64,000 bases of DNA from Streptomyces sp. CBMA156. Its GTDB lineage: Bacteria > Actinomycetota > Actinomycetes > Streptomycetales > Streptomycetaceae. The notes under the pieces were generated by a model that was not told where the DNA came from, did no database searches, and was given only the letters and a program-made list of their open reading frames with translations. Positions 35,532 to 44,031 of this stretch are shown here, one piece after another (the stretch's first letter is position 1; the number at the start of each line of letters is the position of its first letter). A program made the translations under genes and the position numbers. The stretch is from positions 1 to 64,000 of the forward strand of contig NZ_MSJQ01000428.1 of assembly GCF_014596515.1 (NCBI RefSeq), read 5' to 3'.

Positions 35532-36502
35532 CCGGCCCGGACGAGCGCGCCGCCGGAGCCGTCCTCGGCGCCGCCGTGGGCGACGCCCTCGGCGCCCCGT
35601 ACGAGTTCGGCCCGGCCGGCGCCTTCTCCGCCCGCTTCCCGGACACCCCCGGTGAACTGGTCGCCGGGGGCGGCTGGGCCCGGGGTGAAGCCACCGACGA
35701 CACCCAGATGGCCGTCCTGGTCGCGGAGTCCCTGATCGAGCGGGGCGGCCTGGACCTCCCGGACCTGTTCGGCCGGTTCCGCCGCTGGGCCGACGCCAGG
35801 CCCAGCGACATCGGCATCCAGACCGAAGCCGTCCTCGGCAGCGGCCTGCCCTGGGACCGCGCGGCCGCCGCCCACTTCGAGACCACCCTGCACGCGGCCG
35901 GCAACGGGGCCCTGATGCGGGCCTCGACCTCCGCCGTGGCCTTCGCCCGCGCCGGGCGGCAGGCCACCATGGACGCCGCCCGGCGGATCTCGGCGCTGAC
36001 CCACGGCGACCCGGCCGCCTGGGAGGGCACGGCGATCTTCCACGAGCTCGTCCGGATCGCGCTCGACGGCGCCGACCCGCTGGCCGGGCTCCCGGCCGTC
36101 CTGGCCCACGTCGACCCCGCCCACCGCGAGCGCTACGCCACCGTCCTCGCCCCCGACTGGCACCCGGACCGTGCCACCGAGGCCAACGGTGCGGTCTGGC
36201 CCTGCCTCGGCTCGGCGGTCTGGGCGCTGCGCACCACCGACGGCTTCGAGCAGGCGCTGCGCGCCGCGATCGACCTCGGCGGCGACACCGACACCGTCGC
36301 CGCCGTCACCGGGGGCCTGGCCGGAGCCCGGTACGGCCTGGCGGCGATCCCCGGGCGCTGGACCGCGCCGCTGCACGTCGCGCTGCCCGGGTTCGGCGGG
36401 CGGGTGCTTCGGGCGGCCGAACTGCTCGATCTGGCCGCGGAGTTGATGGGCACCATGGAGTCGGGACGGGCTACTGGAGGGTGTGGACGCCCGACAGCAT
36501 GA
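35528..36502 (+). CDS. ADP-ribosylglycohydrolase family protein
   Basis: A 324-aa DraG/ARH-type hydrolase that removes ADP-ribose from proteins or metabolites using two Mg2+ ions. Metal-site motifs are present: [16 protein letters not shown] (about 55-70) and the C-terminal [22 protein letters not shown] (about 249-270). [19 protein letters not shown] at the N terminus is family-typical. It starts within nadE (ATGA overlap), so NAD+ synthesis and ADP-ribose removal are co-expressed. No ADP-ribosyltransferase (DraT) is adjacent. The last 15 residues ([13 protein letters not shown]-like) look non-conserved. Confidence 0.9.
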   Translation: MTGPDERAAGAVLGAAVGDALGAPYEFGPAGAFSARFPDTPGELVAGGGWARGEATDDTQMAVLVAESLIERGGLDLPDLFGRFRRWADARPSDIGIQTEAVLGSGLPWDRAAAAHFETTLHAAGNGALMRASTSAVAFARAGRQATMDAARRISALTHGDPAAWEGTAIFHELVRIALDGADPLAGLPAVLAHVDPAHRERYATVLAPDWHPDRATEANGAVWPCLGSAVWALRTTDGFEQALRAAIDLGGDTDTVAAVTGGLAGARYGLAAIPGRWTAPLHVALPGFGGRVLRAAELLDLAAELMGTMESGRATGGCGRPTA

Positions 36503-36586
36503 CCAGGAGGCAGACGACCAGGACCGCCGGCACCAGCAGCCGGCCGACGAGGGGACGGCAGGGGAGGTGTAGTGCCGCGACGGGCG

Positions 36587-38260
36587 CTACCGCTCCGCGA
36601 TCCAGTCCGTCACCAGCTCGTCCAGCACGCCCAGCGGCAGGCTGCCGTGCCCGATCAGCTGGTGGTGGAACTCCCGCACGTCGAACCGGGCGCCGAGCGC
36701 CGCCTCGGCCCGCTCGCGGTGCCGGACGATCTCCCGGCGGCCGATCAGGTAGGCGGTGGCCTGGCCGGGCCAGGCGATGTAGCGGTCGATCTCGTTGCGG
36801 ACGTTGGCATCGGGGGTGGCGGTGTTGGACCGCATGAAGGCCGTCGCCCGCCCCCGGGACCAGCCGTAGTGGTGCATCCCGGTGTCCACCACCAGCCGGA
36901 CCGCCCGCATCGCGTCCAACGAGAGCATGCCGAACCGGGACAGCTCCGAGCCGTACAGCCCCATCTCGTCCGCGAGCCGCTCGGTGTACAGGCCCCAGCC
37001 CTCGACGTGGGCGGTCAGCTGGCCGCTCGGGTTCCGCCGGAACCGGGGCAGGTGGTGCAGGGTCTGCGCGACGGCGAGCTGGAGGTGGTGGCCTGGCACG
37101 CTCTCGTGGAAGGCGAGCGCCTCGTACTCGTAGCTGAACCGGGTCTCCGGGCGCAGCGTGTTGACCCAGTGGGTGCCGGGCAGCCCGCCGGGGCCCGGCG
37201 GCTGGTAGTAGGCCAGCGGCGCGGTCTCCGCCTCGATCGGGTCGATCTCCCTGGTCACGCAGTCGGCGATCGGGTACGGGCGGAACCAGTCCGCCGAGGC
37301 GCGGCGGGCCCGGTCCAGCGCGCCGTCCACCGTCGCGACGATCTCGGCCGCGCTGCCGAAGCGCAGTGCGGGGTCCTCGCGCAGCGCGGTCAGCACGGCC
37401 GCGGGATCGGTGATGCCCAGGACCTTGCCGCCCAGCTCGGCGAACTCCTCGCGCAGCGCCGCGACGGCCTCCAGCCCGACCCGGTGGACCTCCTCCGGGG
37501 TGAGCCCCGGCCGGGTGAAGCGGGCGACGGCGTCCGCGTAGCCCTCGGTGCCGCCCGGCACGTGGCAGACCCCGGCCTTGTCGTCCGGCCGGGAGCCCGG
37601 CGCCAGTTGGTGGGCCAGCCCGTCCCGGTAGCGGGCCACCGCGGGGCGGACGGCGTCGCGCACGACGGTCAGGGCGCGCTCGAACTCCGGGCGGCCGGCC
37701 AGCGGGCGGAGCAGCCTGTCCTCGGCCGGGGCGGTGGCCAGGTGGGAGTCCAGCTGGGCGACGGCGGCGTCCACCCCGCTGCGCAGCGGGTGGCGGCCCT
37801 CGGCGGCGGCTTCCAGGGTCGTGCCCAGGGCGGCGTCGAAGTACCCGGGCAGGGCGGCCAGACGTGCCAGGTAGGAGTCCGCGCCCTCCTGGTCGACCGG
37901 GGTCATGGCGAGCCCGGAGAAGGCCTCGTTCTGCGGGGCCACGATGGTTGCCGAGACGCTGAACTCGGCCAGCCCGTGGGTGAGCCGGCCGATGCCGTTG
38001 TCGAGCAGCCGGGCGAGCACCCGGTGGGTGGTCCGGTCCTCGCCGGCCAGCCCGTCCACCGGGATCGCGGCCAGCCGGGCGGCGAAGCCGCGCAGCGCGT
38101 CGCGGTGCCGGTGCCCGGCCGCGCGGGACGGGTCGGGCACCAGGTGGGCGTAGCCCTCGACTCCGCTGAGGGTCGCCTCGAACGGGTTGTGGGTGTTCTC
38201 GGCGGCGAAGAACTCGTCCGCGAGCGCGGCGAGTCCGGCGTGCTGAGGCTGCTCGATCAC
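36587..38260 (-). CDS. DUF885 family protein, putative zinc carboxypeptidase
   Basis: A 557-aa protein of the DUF885 family, distantly related to M32-like metallopeptidases. The zinc motif HESVPGHHLQ (about 385) and the downstream EGWGLYTERLADEMGLY segment with its Glu ligand are clear. It has no signal peptide, so it acts in the cytosol or is released otherwise. GTG 38260 has GGGGGAAG six bases upstream; the longer frame to 38371 lacks such a site. It is convergent with the ARH gene. Confidence 0.88.
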   Translation of the reverse strand: MIEQPQHAGLAALADEFFAAENTHNPFEATLSGVEGYAHLVPDPSRAAGHRHRDALRGFAARLAAIPVDGLAGEDRTTHRVLARLLDNGIGRLTHGLAEFSVSATIVAPQNEAFSGLAMTPVDQEGADSYLARLAALPGYFDAALGTTLEAAAEGRHPLRSGVDAAVAQLDSHLATAPAEDRLLRPLAGRPEFERALTVVRDAVRPAVARYRDGLAHQLAPGSRPDDKAGVCHVPGGTEGYADAVARFTRPGLTPEEVHRVGLEAVAALREEFAELGGKVLGITDPAAVLTALREDPALRFGSAAEIVATVDGALDRARRASADWFRPYPIADCVTREIDPIEAETAPLAYYQPPGPGGLPGTHWVNTLRPETRFSYEYEALAFHESVPGHHLQLAVAQTLHHLPRFRRNPSGQLTAHVEGWGLYTERLADEMGLYGSELSRFGMLSLDAMRAVRLVVDTGMHHYGWSRGRATAFMRSNTATPDANVRNEIDRYIAWPGQATAYLIGRREIVRHRERAEAALGARFDVREFHHQLIGHGSLPLGVLDELVTDWIAER

Positions 38261-38481
38261 GGTCGCTTCCCCCGATGCGGTGAACTGCGGTGTACTTCGG
38301 CGAACTTCGGTGCGGTGCTGTGACGCGGTGCTCCGGTGCGGTGCGGTCACGACGGCACGGCCCCGGGGCACCCCGTTCCCGCCGATTATTCGGAGCGACC
38401 GGCGGCCCGGTCAACACGAGGTGGCGACGGGGGAGTTCCGCCCCCCGCCGCCACCTCGGCCGTCACCGGCCGGCCCCGAGG

Positions 38482-39396
38482 TCAGCGGTAGGCCTCCGGC
38501 GCGGCCGGCTTGCCCGGCTCCTGCACCTCGACCAGGTAGCGCCAGCAGTCCGGACGGCTGCCGTCCCGGTCGGTGAAGCCGTACTCCAGGGCCAGCTGCC
38601 CGCTGGAGGCCGAGCGGCCGTTCCACCGGGCGACCCCGGCGTCGGCGGCCAGCGCGACGACCGCCCGGCCGACGTAGTACGGGGACTCGGAGATGCCGAA
38701 GTGCGGCTCCTGGACCAGGGCTTCGCGCCAGTTCTGCTCGGTGACGCCGAAGTGCTCCAGCATGATCTCGGAGCGCATCCAGCCGGGGGTGAGGGCCAGG
38801 GCGGTGGCGCCGCGCGAGCCCAGCTCGTGGCCGAGCGAGAAGGCCATCCGCAGCACCGAGGCCTTGGCGAGGTCGTAGAAGAAGGAGTTGCGGTAGGTGT
38901 CGCGGTTGTACTCCGCGGTGCCGTCCGTCATCTCCACCACCAGGCCGCCGGGGTGCTTCAGCAGCAGCGGCAGGGCGTGGTGGCTGGTGACGGCGTGCGT
39001 CTCCACCGCCAGGCGCAGCAGCCGCAGGCCGTCGTCCAGGTCGTGCTCCCAGACGGGGACGTCCCAGCCGAACAGCTTCTCGCCGCCCCAGATGTCGTTG
39101 ACCAGGACGTCCAGCCGGCCCTGTTCGGCGTCGATCCGCTCCACCAGGGCGGCCACCTCGGACGGCACCAGGTGGTCGGTGGGCACCGCGATGCCCAGGC
39201 CGCCGGCGGCGGTGACCAGGTCGGCGGTGTCCTCGATCGTCTCGGGGCGGTCGTACTCCGAGCGCCGCTGCCGGGTGCTGCGCCCGGTCACGTACACCGT
39301 CGCGCCGGCCGCGCCGAGCTCCACGGCGATGCCCCGCCCGGCGCCCCGTGTCGCCCCCGCGACCAGGGCGATCCTGCCGTCCAGTGCTCCTGCCAT
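38482..39396 (-). CDS. Short-chain dehydrogenase/reductase
   Basis: A 304-aa SDR with the NAD(P)-binding loop AGATRGAGRGIA (about 13-24), an Arg-rich segment after beta-2 (TGRSTRQRRS) suggesting NADPH preference, NDIWGG in place of NNAG, and the catalytic pair Tyr-x-x-x-Lys in FFYDLAKA. It carries the C-terminal extension of the streptomycete SDRs that follow SDRLVNDIWGGE. The ATG at 39396 has GAGGAGG eight bases upstream. Substrate unknown. Confidence 0.9.
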   Translation of the reverse strand: MAGALDGRIALVAGATRGAGRGIAVELGAAGATVYVTGRSTRQRRSEYDRPETIEDTADLVTAAGGLGIAVPTDHLVPSEVAALVERIDAEQGRLDVLVNDIWGGEKLFGWDVPVWEHDLDDGLRLLRLAVETHAVTSHHALPLLLKHPGGLVVEMTDGTAEYNRDTYRNSFFYDLAKASVLRMAFSLGHELGSRGATALALTPGWMRSEIMLEHFGVTEQNWREALVQEPHFGISESPYYVGRAVVALAADAGVARWNGRSASSGQLALEYGFTDRDGSRPDCWRYLVEVQEPGKPAAPEAYR

Positions 39397-39551
39397 CCTT
39401 CGGCCTCCTCGCTGTCGGACCCGCGCACGAGCCGGTGCGCGCATCCGCGCACGACTGTGCCGACGCCCGTGGGACGGACGTCGGCACCATCGTTGCGCAG
39501 GGGTCCGACAACCGGCGCCGGAGCGCCGCCGTGCCGGGCGGTGGGGCCGGG

Positions 39552-39980
39552 TCAGCGGGCCCGGGCGGCCTTCGCCTCCTCGGCGGCCTTGGCGGCGGCC
39601 TCCTTCTCGTGCTTCTCCTTGATCCGGGCGGTCTCCTTGCGGAGGTCCACCTGGTTGGCGCGCTCGTGCTGGAGCCAGAGCGGGTTCTCGGCCTTGATCG
39701 CCTCGATCTGCTCGGTGGTGAGCGCCTCGGTCACGCCGCCGCGGGCCAGGCCGGAGATCGAGATGCCGAGCTTGGCGGCGATCACCGGACGCGGGTGCGG
39801 GCCGTTCTTGCGCAGGTCCTGGAGCCACTGCGGCGGCTCGGCCTGCAGCGCGTACAGCTCCTCGCGGGAGACCACGCCCTCCTGGAAGTCGGCCGGCGCG
39901 GCTGCGAGGTAGATCTCCAGCTTCTTGGCCGCCGTGGCCGGCTTCATGGTCTGGCTGGTCTTCTGCTTGAGCGATGTCAT
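39552..39980 (-). CDS. DUF5997-like conserved protein
   Basis: A 142-aa, charged, helical protein. LEIYLAAAPADFQEGVVSREEL and LRKNGPHPRPVIAAKLGISISGLARGG match the DUF5997 family as I remember it, including its usual divergence from a LysR-effector-domain gene. The middle resembles a helix-turn-helix (AAKLGISISGLAR), so DNA binding is possible. The C terminus is an Ala/Lys/Glu-rich coiled coil. ATG 39980 lies 7 nt after TACCCT (39993-39988, minus strand), with no Shine-Dalgarno: probable leaderless gene. Confidence 0.82.
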   Translation of the reverse strand: MTSLKQKTSQTMKPATAAKKLEIYLAAAPADFQEGVVSREELYALQAEPPQWLQDLRKNGPHPRPVIAAKLGISISGLARGGVTEALTTEQIEAIKAENPLWLQHERANQVDLRKETARIKEKHEKEAAAKAAEEAKAARAR

Positions 39981-40038
39981 GGAGACAAGGGTAAGGGAGT
40001 GCGCGGGCGCTCCCGGTCACGGTCGGTAGCCTTGACCT

Positions 40039-40848
40039 GTGACAGACATGCAGGTGAACCCGTCCTTCCGGCTCGTGTACGTCCCGGGCGTGATCCCCGG
40101 CAAATGGGTCCGGGTCTGGAGCGAGCGGCTCCCGGACGTTCCGCTGGAACTTCTCGCGGTCGAGTCCGGCGACGGCGAACGGACCCTGCGCGAGGGCGGC
40201 GCGGACGCCGGGCTGGTCCGGCTGCCGGTCGACAAGGACGTGCTGAGCGCGATCCCGCTCTACACCGAGACCACCGTCGTGGTCTTCCCCAAGGACCACT
40301 GGCTCGCCGCCGCCGAGGAGGTCGCGCCGGCCGACCTCGCCGAGGAGGTGGTCTTCCACCCGCTCGACGACACCCTCGGCCTCACCGCCGACACCCTGCC
40401 GGGGCGCCCCGCCCTCGCGCGCCCGGACAGCACGGCGGACGCGATCGAGCTGGTCGCGGCGAACGTCGGCGTGCTCCTGGTGCCGCAGTCCCTGGCCCGG
40501 CTGCACCACCGCAAGGACCTCACCTACCGGCCGGTGGCGGAGGCGCCGCAGTCCCAGGTGGCGCTGTCCTGGCCGCAGGAGCGGACGACGGACCTGGTGG
40601 AGGAGTTCATCGGGATCGTCCGGGGCCGTACGGTCAACAGCTCGCGCGGGCGCGGGGCCGGGCAGGCGACGCCCGAGGCGCAGCCGAAGAAGGCGGCGGC
40701 CGGGCGGGGCAAGCCGCAGCAGAAGGCCGGCGGGCAGCGGAGCGGTGCGCAGAAGGCCGGCGGGCAGAAGCCGGGCGGGGCGAAGGCCGGGGGAGCCAAG
40801 GCCGGCGGGCGGGGCGCGGCGGCCCGGCGCGGCAGGCCGAAGCGGTGA
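40039..40848 (+). CDS. LysR-type effector domain without HTH, basic KAGG-rich tail
   Basis: A 269-aa protein. Residues about 8-200 match the periplasmic-binding-like effector domain of LysR regulators (LVYVPGVIPGKWVRVW, LRLPVDKD-type core, TTVVVFPKDHWLA), but the N-terminal DNA-binding helix-turn-helix is absent. The C-terminal 70 residues are a Lys/Gly/Ala-rich tail of repeated KAGG/QKAGG units ending RRGRPKR, resembling histone-H1-like or AT-hook sequence. GTG 40039 lies 6 nt after TAGCCT and lacks a ribosome binding site, so it is probably leaderless. The 58-bp gap to the divergent DUF5997 gene suggests shared control and perhaps a complex. Confidence 0.85.
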   Translation: MTDMQVNPSFRLVYVPGVIPGKWVRVWSERLPDVPLELLAVESGDGERTLREGGADAGLVRLPVDKDVLSAIPLYTETTVVVFPKDHWLAAAEEVAPADLAEEVVFHPLDDTLGLTADTLPGRPALARPDSTADAIELVAANVGVLLVPQSLARLHHRKDLTYRPVAEAPQSQVALSWPQERTTDLVEEFIGIVRGRTVNSSRGRGAGQATPEAQPKKAAAGRGKPQQKAGGQRSGAQKAGGQKPGGAKAGGAKAGGRGAAARRGRPKR

Positions 40849-40902
40849 CCGTGGCGTAGCGTCTGCCCCGTTCCCAGCAGTCGAGGCGGGAGGAGCGGGG
40901 CA

Positions 40903-41484
40903 GTGTGGCATGACCTGATGGCCGTCCAGATTCCGATCGTGGAGAAGGTCCTCCGGACGGTCGCCGTCTACGCGCTGATCGTGGTCCTGTTCCGGATCGC
41001 CGGGAAGCGCGGGCTGGCGGGGCTGAACACCTTCGACATGGTGGTCGTCTTCCTGCTCTCCAACGTGGTGCAGAACGCGGTCATCGGCAACGACGACAGC
41101 CTGCTCGGGGGTGTGATCGGGGCGGTCACCCTGATCGCGGTGAACGCGGCCGTGACCCGCTGGCTCGCTCGCGACCCGAGGGCCGCCCGCCTCCTGGAGG
41201 GCACCGCCACCACCGTGGTGGCGGACGGCAGGCTGGTGCCGGGCGCGCTGCGCGGCCTGGCGCTGCGTCCGTCCGAGCTGGAGCACGCGATCCGGATCCA
41301 GAACGGCGACAGCGTCCGCGGGGTGGCCCGGGCCCGCCTGGAGCCGGACGGGCAGCTGCTGGTGAAGCTCAAGGCGGACGAGCAGAGCGCCACCCGTGGG
41401 GACGTCGAGGACCTGCGGCGCCGGCTGGCGGAGATCGAGCGGCTGCTCACCGTCATCGCCGCCGACCGCCGCCCGCCCCGCTGA
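40903..41484 (+). CDS. DUF421 (YetF-like) membrane protein
   Basis: A 193-aa protein with three N-terminal hydrophobic helices (about 18-35, 43-63 and 68-88; VAVYALIVVLFRIAGKRGLAGLN, TFDMVVVFLLSNVVQNAVIG) and a C-terminal cytosolic YetF domain (LVVADGRLVPGALRGLALRPSELEHAIR). A short coiled-coil tail follows. GTG 40903 has GGGAGGAG about 8 bases upstream. Some relatives link to spore or stress physiology; role unknown. Confidence 0.88.
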   Translation: MWHDLMAVQIPIVEKVLRTVAVYALIVVLFRIAGKRGLAGLNTFDMVVVFLLSNVVQNAVIGNDDSLLGGVIGAVTLIAVNAAVTRWLARDPRAARLLEGTATTVVADGRLVPGALRGLALRPSELEHAIRIQNGDSVRGVARARLEPDGQLLVKLKADEQSATRGDVEDLRRRLAEIERLLTVIAADRRPPR

Positions 41485-41546
41485 GGCGCGTCCGGTCGTC
41501 CGGCAGGCGGGCACCAGGGCTCATGCCGGCAGGGGCAAGGGCCGGG

Positions 41547-42275
41547 TCATCGGTCCGCCGGGACCGGGGCGGACGCCCCGGCCCGGCGGCGACGGGCGGC
41601 GGTGACCGCCACGGCGGCGGCCAGGGCGAAGCCGAGGGCGGCGGCCAGGAGGTGCCCGACGGTGGTGAAGTCCGGGAGGGGGCCCGGCCATTCGCCGTCG
41701 CCGGAGAGCGGCCAGCCGACGACCAGCGCGGCCCAGGGCAGCCGGGCCCGGCGGGGTACCGCGAGGGTGGCGAGGGCGAGGACGGTCTGGGCGCCGTAGC
41801 TGATGCCGTAGTCCGAGGCCGTGCGCACGCTCTCCGGGTACCAGCCGTACCGCAGGGCGAGCAGGATCACCAGGGCGGTGAGCAGGGTGGCGAGGACGTG
41901 CCCGCCGAGGAAGACGGCGGCGGCGCGCAGGCTGCCGAAGCGGCGCTCGGTCCAGGCGAGGCAGCAGCAGACGCCGAGGCCCAGGGTGATCAGGGTGCCG
42001 CCGAAGCCGGTGGTGAGGATCTCGGTGAGGGTGCCGTCGTAGAGCAGCGCGCTGCCGACCAGGGCGGTGACCGGATGGTCGGCGAGGTTGTCGAGGTTGG
42101 TGCTGAGGTGCTCCCTGAGGGCGTCCGCCCGGTCGGCGGCGAGCAGGCTCCCGACCCAGACGTGCCCGGTCAGGAGCAGGACGACGTAGCCCAGGGTCAG
42201 TGGCGAGCGGCGCGGATACGTCCGGACGGCGCGGAGCAGCCCGGTCAGGAGCCCCCGTGGGGTGCGAGCGTTCAT
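41547..42275 (-). CDS. Rhomboid-like membrane protein
   Basis: A 242-aa polytopic protein with about six helices (27-45, 70-90, 97-116, 125-147, 165-182 and 207-228). SDYGISYGAQTVLALATL provides a Ser in a rhomboid-like position, and TVGHLLAAALGF supplies the late His, as in streptomycete proteins labelled rhomboid-like. The canonical GxSG is not perfect (GISYG), so proteolytic activity is uncertain. ATG 42275 has only a weak GGGAC site. It lies downstream of the P450 gene on the same strand, with a stem-loop between. Confidence 0.7.
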   Translation of the reverse strand: MNARTPRGLLTGLLRAVRTYPRRSPLTLGYVVLLLTGHVWVGSLLAADRADALREHLSTNLDNLADHPVTALVGSALLYDGTLTEILTTGFGGTLITLGLGVCCCLAWTERRFGSLRAAAVFLGGHVLATLLTALVILLALRYGWYPESVRTASDYGISYGAQTVLALATLAVPRRARLPWAALVVGWPLSGDGEWPGPLPDFTTVGHLLAAALGFALAAAVAVTAARRRRAGASAPVPADR

Positions 42276-42304
42276 GTCTGGTGGTGTCCCGGTCGAGCGG
42301 CCTG

Positions 42305-42342
42305 GTCCCGGCCGGCGTCCGTACGGCCGGCCACGCCGGGAC
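42305..42342 (-). terminator. Probable terminator after the P450 gene
   Basis: Outer arms GTCCCGGC (42305-42312) and GCCGGGAC (42335-42342) pair over 8 bp, with extra CGGC/GCCG pairing inside. It begins 26 bp past the minus-strand stop at 42368. Confidence 0.5.
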
Positions 42343-42367
42343 AGTACCGAAGCCGGCCGGAGTCCGG

Positions 42368-43726
42368 TCAGCGGGCCCGGCGGGTCAGCGTCGCGGTGAA
42401 CGGCCGGGGCGCGAGGGAGGCGCTGCGGGCGGGGCGGACGGGCCGGCCTGGGGTGGGGGTGATGGTCCAGCGGGCGGCGATGGTCGCGATGGCGAGGACG
42501 GCCTCGGTGGTGCCGAAGGCGTCGCCGATGCAGCGGCGGGCGCCGAGGCCGAACGGCGTGTAGGTGCCGGGGGCGGGGCTGGCGGTGGTGAGCCAGCGGT
42601 CGGGGTCGAAGCGGTCGGGGCGGGGGAACAGGTCGGCCCTGCGGTGCAGCAGGTACGGGCTGACCAGCAGGGTCGCGCCGGCCGGCAGGTGGTGGCCGCC
42701 GAGCTCGGTGTCGGCGGTGGCGGTGCGGCTGAGGATCCACGGCGGCGGGTAGAGCCGCAGGGTCTCGCTGACGATCCGGGCGGTGAGCGGCAGGGCGGGC
42801 AGGTCCTCGTGGCGGGCGGGGCGGCCGTCCAGGACGGTGTCGAGTTCGGCGTGCAGGCGCTCGCGGACGGCCGGGTTGGCGGCGAGCAGCGTCCAGGCCC
42901 AGGAGAGGGTGGCGGCGGTGGCCTCGGTGCCGGCCAGCAGGAAGGTGACCACCTGTTCGTGGATCTCGGCCGCGGACAGGCCCCGCCCGTCCTCGTCGGT
43001 CGCGGCGAGCAGCACGGAGAGCAGGTCGTGGCGGTCGGTGCCGGTGGCGCGGTGGTCGGCGACCAGCCTCCGGGTGATCTCCCTGAGGTCCCGCCGGGCG
43101 CGCCGGAAGCGGCGGTTGCCGGGGGTGGGGAGGCGGTCGGCGCCGGGCAGCGGCAGCAGCACCCGGCGGCCGACGCCGCGGGTGACGGCGTCCATGCTCG
43201 CGTGCACGGGCAGCTTGCCGGCCCGCTCGTGCGCGGCGAACAGGCAGCGGGCGGTGACGGCGGTGGTGAGCCGGTGCATCGTGGCGGGCACGTCGATCAG
43301 GTCGCCGTCCCGCCAGGGGGCGGTGGTGCCGGCGATCTCGTCGGCCATCCCGGCGGCGTAGCCGGGCAGCCGGTCGCGGTGGAACGCGGGTTGCAGCAGG
43401 CGGCGCTGGCGCCGGTGGTCGGCGGCGGGGCAGGTGGCGAGGCCGTTGCCGAAGACCTCGCGGGCCTTGTCGAGGAGGGGCCCGCCCTTGTCGAAGACGC
43501 GGTCCTCGGTGAGCAGCCGGCGGACCAGCTCGGGGTGGCAGACCACGTACGCGTGGAGGGGGCCGAGCCGCAGCCGGACGAGGTCGCCGTGGGCGGGCAG
43601 GCCGGCGACGAAGTCGTGCGGGCGGCGCAGGAGGGCGAGGGCGTGGCCGAGCAGGGGCAGGCCGCCGGGGGCGGTGGCCGCGGTGAACCGGGTGGTCGGG
43701 AAGAACGGGGCGGGCACGGGCGTCAC
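42368..43726 (-). CDS. Cytochrome P450
   Basis: A 452-aa soluble P450 mono-oxygenase. It has the I-helix LLAGTEATAATL, the K-helix ExxR in ETLRLYPPP, and the haem loop FGLGARRCIGDAF with the Cys ligand near 400. The N terminus APGGLPLLGHALALL, with PAHGDLVRLRLGP, resembles streptomycete terpene-oxidising P450s (pentalenene or epi-isozizaene type). There is no terpene cyclase, ferredoxin or reductase beside it, so it is an orphan. The GTG start at 43726 has a weak site. It is divergent from an amidase gene. Confidence 0.9.
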   Translation of the reverse strand: MTPVPAPFFPTTRFTAATAPGGLPLLGHALALLRRPHDFVAGLPAHGDLVRLRLGPLHAYVVCHPELVRRLLTEDRVFDKGGPLLDKAREVFGNGLATCPAADHRRQRRLLQPAFHRDRLPGYAAGMADEIAGTTAPWRDGDLIDVPATMHRLTTAVTARCLFAAHERAGKLPVHASMDAVTRGVGRRVLLPLPGADRLPTPGNRRFRRARRDLREITRRLVADHRATGTDRHDLLSVLLAATDEDGRGLSAAEIHEQVVTFLLAGTEATAATLSWAWTLLAANPAVRERLHAELDTVLDGRPARHEDLPALPLTARIVSETLRLYPPPWILSRTATADTELGGHHLPAGATLLVSPYLLHRRADLFPRPDRFDPDRWLTTASPAPGTYTPFGLGARRCIGDAFGTTEAVLAIATIAARWTITPTPGRPVRPARSASLAPRPFTATLTRRAR

Positions 43727-44031
43727 CTTGGTTCGGGTGGGAGGACCGGGACGGTTCGCGAACGTGATCTTTCCCGGCGGCGTACCGCGAAACGATCACC
43801 GACCGGCGGGTGGGGTGAACGCGGGGGCGCGGGCCGAACGGTCGGGCGCCCTCGGAGATTTGACGGTTCGTTCACCGGTTGATCCCTCCCGGGCAGCCGG
43901 ATGCGCCTAGACTCGGAATCCTTGCGAGATTACCGGTCAGTAGAACCGGGCAGGAAGGATCCGGCCGGTGCGATCGCCGGGCCGCGGAACGTCCGGCAGG
44001 GGAGTGGCCGGCAGGGGAGTGGGGAGTCCGG
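43727..44031. promoter_or_regulatory. Divergent P450 / amidase control region
   Basis: GTTCGCGAAC (43754-43763) is a perfect 10-bp palindrome near the P450 start. TAGACT (43908-43913) is a likely -10 for the amidase. TTACCGGTCAGTAG (43930-43943) shows TAC/GTA symmetry like TetR-family operators, and CCGGT-N7-ACCGG overlaps it; both lie just after the -10. A 15-bp unit CCGGCAGGGGAGTGG is duplicated at 43993-44007 and 44008-44022, right before the amidase ribosome binding site, adding a second GGGGAG. Confidence 0.45.

Noticed and set aside
36471-36580. Short minus-strand hydrophobic C terminus ([18 protein letters not shown]) after the DUF885 stop
   Set aside because: Looks like a membrane helix, but I find no ATG, GTG or TTG in a sensible place for a separate small protein.
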